Source: an uncultured Lachnoanaerobaculum sp. (lineage in GTDB: Bacteria > Bacillota > Clostridia > Lachnospirales > Lachnospiraceae). Taken from it: 7,365 nt of DNA. Below the pieces are notes generated by a model. That model was not told the origin of the DNA. It made no database searches and saw only the letters and a program-made list of their open reading frames with translations. Where the stretch lies: the NCBI GenBank assembly GCA_938041725.1, contig CALISX010000052.1:1-7365 (forward strand), written 5' to 3'. Made by a program: the position numbers and the translations under genes. Below, piece after piece: positions 5,147 through 7,365 of the stretch (the stretch's first letter is position 1; each line of letters opens with the position of its first letter).

Positions 5147-6620
5147 CTAGGCATCGGATCTGGAAAAGCCGTTTTTCATCAAAGAGGTTGCCTCAAACAG
5201 CACTTTATCCAAAAGCAAAGCCGTATTTTCCTTGGCCATCCTGGCAGTCCGCTCATTGGCCTCCTCCAAAATAGAAACAAAATTCTCTGGAACCTTCGTT
5301 CCCAGCCGCCTGTCGGTTTCATAGATCACCCGATGTCCCTCTGCTGCCACCTTGGACTGGTATCGTTCCACATGGGACTGGCACATGGCAAACTGAGAAT
5401 CCGCCAAAGCCCCAATGATCCGGTTGCTCCAATAGAAATTCTCCGTGGTAACCTGGGCCCCGGTATTGGCAAAATACTCCGGCACCCGGTTCACATTGGC
5501 ATACAGGGGCACAAAGGCATTGAACACATTGGAGCCAAAGGCCACCCACTCAATGGCACGAAAGGCCTTGGAACGGTAGGGCCGCAGCTGGGTCAAGCTT
5601 AAAAAGTTATTCCGGTTAATGCCGATGGGGCGGAACTGTCCCCTGCAGCCGGCATCCCCGTACTTGCCATAGCAGTCATAGGGGGTTCCCTGGAAATGGG
5701 AGGAAAGAACATACTTTACATCCTCCACCGTAATCTTTTTTTCCGGAATCAAGCACCAGGGAATATTGTCGGAATCCGGTTTAAAATCCGCCTCCGGCCC
5801 CTCCCAAACATATTCATTGGGATTCAAATACCGCTCAATGAACCAGGCCCTGGGGGTATTATAGATATGATCCGAATCTGCGTGGCTGCCAAAGGCGTCC
5901 CTGGGATTCAAATCTCCGTCAAAGGAAAGGTCCAGATGATTTTCCGAAATAAATTCCCGCAAATCCTCAGAGCAAAGATGTTCTCTTTTCTCCCCTAAGG
6001 CATCTCCTATGTCAAAGGCATCAATTCCCAGCTGGTTGGGCATAACCACATAGGCATCATCCGGCACCCTTTTGGCAATCCAGTGATGGCCCCCGATGGT
6101 CTCCATCCACCAGATTTCATGGATATCCTGGAAGGCAATGCCATTCATCTCCGTATCCCTCCAAAAGCCTGCCCAGCCGCAGCACCCCTTCCCTGGCGCT
6201 GTGGATATAGGGAAGCACAATGGTAAGGAAATCCTCCTCCCCTATGCCTCCCGGCTGCTCCGGCCTGTCCCCCTGGGCAGGGACAAAGCGCACCAGAGGA
6301 TCCCCCGCCAGCACCCTTTCATTACTGGTAATGGTTTCCGTGGCAGTCATGGCAATATTTTCTGCATTCACCCCGGCGGCCCCCCAGATCCCCTCCTCCC
6401 CGGTGGCATTGGGCATGGCGGTGTAGCGCAGAGGATTCTCCGGCAGATCAATCTTTACATGGGAAAGCACCGAAACATACTGCCTTGGCTGATCCTCCGG
6501 CAGCACCACAGCAAGTCTCTTTGGGGTAAAATGCCCCGCACCGGAATCCTCATTCCGGGCCACCATGGTGGATCCGTCATAGCTGGCATCTCTCCCCACA
6601 AGCAATGTTGTACAGGCCAT
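5147..6620 (-). pseudogene. pepD: C69-family dipeptidase (PepD-like), interrupted by a frameshift
   Basis: Peptidase family C69 enzymes are N-terminal-nucleophile hydrolases that split dipeptides with broad specificity. The first reading frame starts at ATG 6620 (AAGGAG six bases before it) with [20 protein letters not shown]; Cys3 is the expected nucleophile, followed by ARNEDSG. It reads well to about residue 157 (LLEGYG), then goes out of frame and stops at 6117. The second frame resumes at about 6151 with EMNGIAFQD and continues through IWWMETIGGHHWIAKR, DDAYVVMPNQ and SNRIIGALA to the stop at 5147. Together about 490 residues, full length for the family, with no other damage seen. As read, only a 167-residue truncated product and an uninitiated tail would be made. 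Because everything else is intact, the lesion is either very recent or a sequencing/assembly error. It lies third in the minus operon, overlapping the ribosome site of the NUDIX gene. Confidence 0.88.
6149..6158 (-). other. Frameshift site in the dipeptidase gene
   Basis: Minus-strand GGATACGGAGATG reads G-Y-G in the first frame and then must switch to GAG ATG (E-M-N-G) in the second. The switch equals a net loss of 2, 5 or 8 bases, or a gain of 1. My recollection of family members is roughly YGTYEMNG here, so an 8-base loss between short GGA/GAG repeats would fit best. There is no long homopolymer, so ordinary polymerase slippage or programmed frameshifting is not suggested. Confidence 0.75.
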
Positions 6621-6656
6621 AAATTTCTCCTTTTTCTTTAAAATATTTTTATTTAA

Positions 6657-6662
6657 ATTATA
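6657..6662 (-). promoter_or_regulatory. Candidate internal promoter (-10) for the dipeptidase gene
   Basis: The minus strand has a perfect TATAAT directly preceded by TG, about 36 bases upstream of the dipeptidase ATG, in the only sizeable gap of this operon (6621-6674), which is markedly AT-rich. A good -35 is missing; the best hexamer at the right distance is a T-rich CTTTTA/TTTTAT. It could give the last three genes of the operon their own transcript. Confidence 0.35.
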
Positions 6663-6674
6663 CACTTTTTTACC

Positions 6675-7001
6675 TTAAATAAAAGCGGCTTTTTCCAAAA
6701 ATGCGCCCCACTCCCGGCTCCCGGGCATTTGGTTCACATAGGCCATGGCCTCCTCCAGTCCCTGGTCCGTATAGGCAAATTCCCGCACCAGCTTGAACTC
6801 CTCCTTTGTTGTTTCAAAGCAAAAGGGCTCCGGCCAAAGGATCACCTTCAGACTTGCCTGCATTTTTTCCTCCAGGGATTTAAAATGCACATCCTCCAGG
6901 GGGGAACGCTCCAGGCGGAAGCGAATCCCCTGAAGGCTCCCGGAAAAACACTGCCCATAATGATAATAGCCGATATGTAAAAAGTCTCCCTTTTGAAACA
7001 T
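6675..7001 (-). CDS. Conserved-looking hypothetical protein, 108 residues
   Basis: I do not recognise a named domain. The protein is soluble, with no signal peptide or membrane segment. It opens MFQKGDFLHIGYYHYGQCFSG, has a charged middle with acidic and lysine-rich residues, then a distinctive LWPEPFCFETTKEEF (residues 55-69), and ends in a helical, glutamate-rich tail. The style matches small uncharacterised proteins I associate with Lachnospiraceae. ATG 7001 is chosen because AAGGAG lies six bases upstream and the stop of the HAD phosphatase gene is one base away; its ribosome site is coded by the last codons of that gene. A longer in-frame reading back to 7217 only overlaps the phosphatase and is rejected. 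Tight coupling suggests the protein is made with the phosphatase. Function unknown. Confidence 0.75.
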   Translation of the reverse strand: MFQKGDFLHIGYYHYGQCFSGSLQGIRFRLERSPLEDVHFKSLEEKMQASLKVILWPEPFCFETTKEEFKLVREFAYTDQGLEEAMAYVNQMPGSREWGAFLEKAAFI

Positions 7002-7002
7002 A

Positions 7003-7365
7003 CTATTCTCCTTCCCCAAACAAAAAGCCCCCCACCTCGTCAGCCCTGTCAAAGATCCTGTCCGCTCCCGCCTCCCGAAGCTCCTCCCGGCTTCCATAGC
7101 CGTATAAAACCCCGATGGAAAAAATCCCGGTGTTTTTAGCTCCCTGCACATCATGGCTTTTGTCCCCCACCATGCAAGCCCCCGGTCCCGGTGCAATCCC
7201 GGCGTTTTGCAGCACATACTCCATCACCAGAGTCTTGTTATGCCGCTTTCCATGGAAATCCCCGTCGGAGCCCCCGATAAATGCAAAAAAATCCTGCAGT
7301 CCAAAATGCTTCAGCAGCTGCCGGGCCTGGGGCTCCGGTTTGGAGGTAGCCACATACAGCTTCTT
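7003..7365 (-). CDS. HAD-superfamily phosphatase (phosphoglycolate phosphatase-like), N-terminus outside the window
   Basis: These cytoplasmic phosphatases remove phosphate from small phosphate esters such as phosphoglycolate or sugar phosphates, using an aspartyl-phosphate intermediate. The visible 120 C-terminal residues begin KKLYVATSKPEPQA, where Thr8/Ser9 form HAD motif II. A lysine near 40-44 (GKRHNK) is the likely motif III residue. MVGDKSHDVQGAKNTG at 65-80 is motif IV, with Asp68 and Asp72 binding Mg2+. The C-terminal IGVLYGYGSREEL is typical of the Gph/PGP group. The cap domain and the nucleophile Asp of motif I lie beyond the right edge, so the substrate group cannot be settled. 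It is the first visible gene of the minus-strand operon; its stop lies one base before the next start, and its last codons (GGA GAA) form that gene's ribosome site. Confidence 0.9.
   Translation of the reverse strand, partial: KKLYVATSKPEPQARQLLKHFGLQDFFAFIGGSDGDFHGKRHNKTLVMEYVLQNAGIAPGPGACMVGDKSHDVQGAKNTGIFSIGVLYGYGSREELREAGADRIFDRADEVGGFLFGEGE

Noticed and set aside
6152..6220. Independent start for the second dipeptidase piece at 6220
   Set aside because: The residues read there ([12 protein letters not shown]) are the wrong frame of the first half; family homology begins only near 6151.
6096..6641. 181-residue plus-strand open frame opposite the dipeptidase gene
   Set aside because: Proline/histidine/glycine-rich antisense translation of a GC-rich gene; the opposite strand has clear C69 homology.
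7002..7217. N-terminal extension of the 108-residue protein back to 7217
   Set aside because: It lies wholly inside the HAD phosphatase gene in another frame, and a strong ribosome site precedes ATG 7001.

Overview
The window most resembles a Gram-positive anaerobe of the Clostridia, probably Lachnospiraceae. This is inferred from strong AGGAGG-type ribosome binding sites in front of nearly every gene, tightly packed short operons, and protein sequences that read like clostridial versions (short signal peptidase I, zinc-containing sirtuin, C69 dipeptidase, ADP-ribose-type NUDIX). No rRNA, tRNA, CRISPR array, transposase or phage gene was seen.

Layout. (1) Bases 1-58, minus strand, encode an internal piece of aspartyl-tRNA synthetase (the motif 2 region). 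It is joined in a different reading frame to a LivH-type ABC permease (about 59-665, minus) that lacks its C-terminal part. This is an abrupt chimeric junction. (2) Upstream of the permease and overlapping it by two bases is a KAS III/FabH-like thiolase-fold enzyme (662-1699, minus). The two form a translationally coupled, AT-rich pair. (3) A gene-free, AT-rich stretch (1700-2209) separates this pair from the plus-strand genes. It holds a likely promoter for the KAS-like gene, a perfect 10-bp inverted repeat, and a long imperfect hairpin just before the next gene. (4) Plus strand: signal peptidase I (2210-2752), then an NAD-dependent sirtuin deacylase (2850-3581). (5) A minus-strand operon converges on the sirtuin. 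In transcription order it contains a HAD phosphatase (enters from the right edge, ends 7003), a 108-aa conserved-looking hypothetical protein (6675-7001), a C69 dipeptidase broken by one frameshift (5147-6620), a NUDIX hydrolase (4587-5138) and a D-2-hydroxyacid dehydrogenase (3616-4584). Intergenic gaps are 1-10 bases except for 54 bases before the dipeptidase, where a second promoter may lie. Shine-Dalgarno sequences are repeatedly built into the last codons or stop of the preceding gene.

How the genes fit together. The minus operon looks like small-molecule housekeeping: removal of phosphate esters, dipeptide hydrolysis, nucleoside-diphosphate-sugar clearance and 2-keto/2-hydroxy acid interconversion. 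The sirtuin releases O-acyl-ADP-ribose, and the convergent NUDIX is of the type that cleaves ADP-ribose derivatives, so a loose NAD-metabolism link is possible. The KAS-like/permease pair is compositionally different from the rest (one sampled 60-base line in the KAS-like gene is about 40% GC; one in the sirtuin is about 62%) and may be a separately acquired module.

I do not see a convincing new defence or mobile system. The most noteworthy items are the aspS/livH junction, the dipeptidase frameshift, the KAS-like protein with His in place of the usual catalytic Asn, and the unexplained structured leader before the signal peptidase gene.
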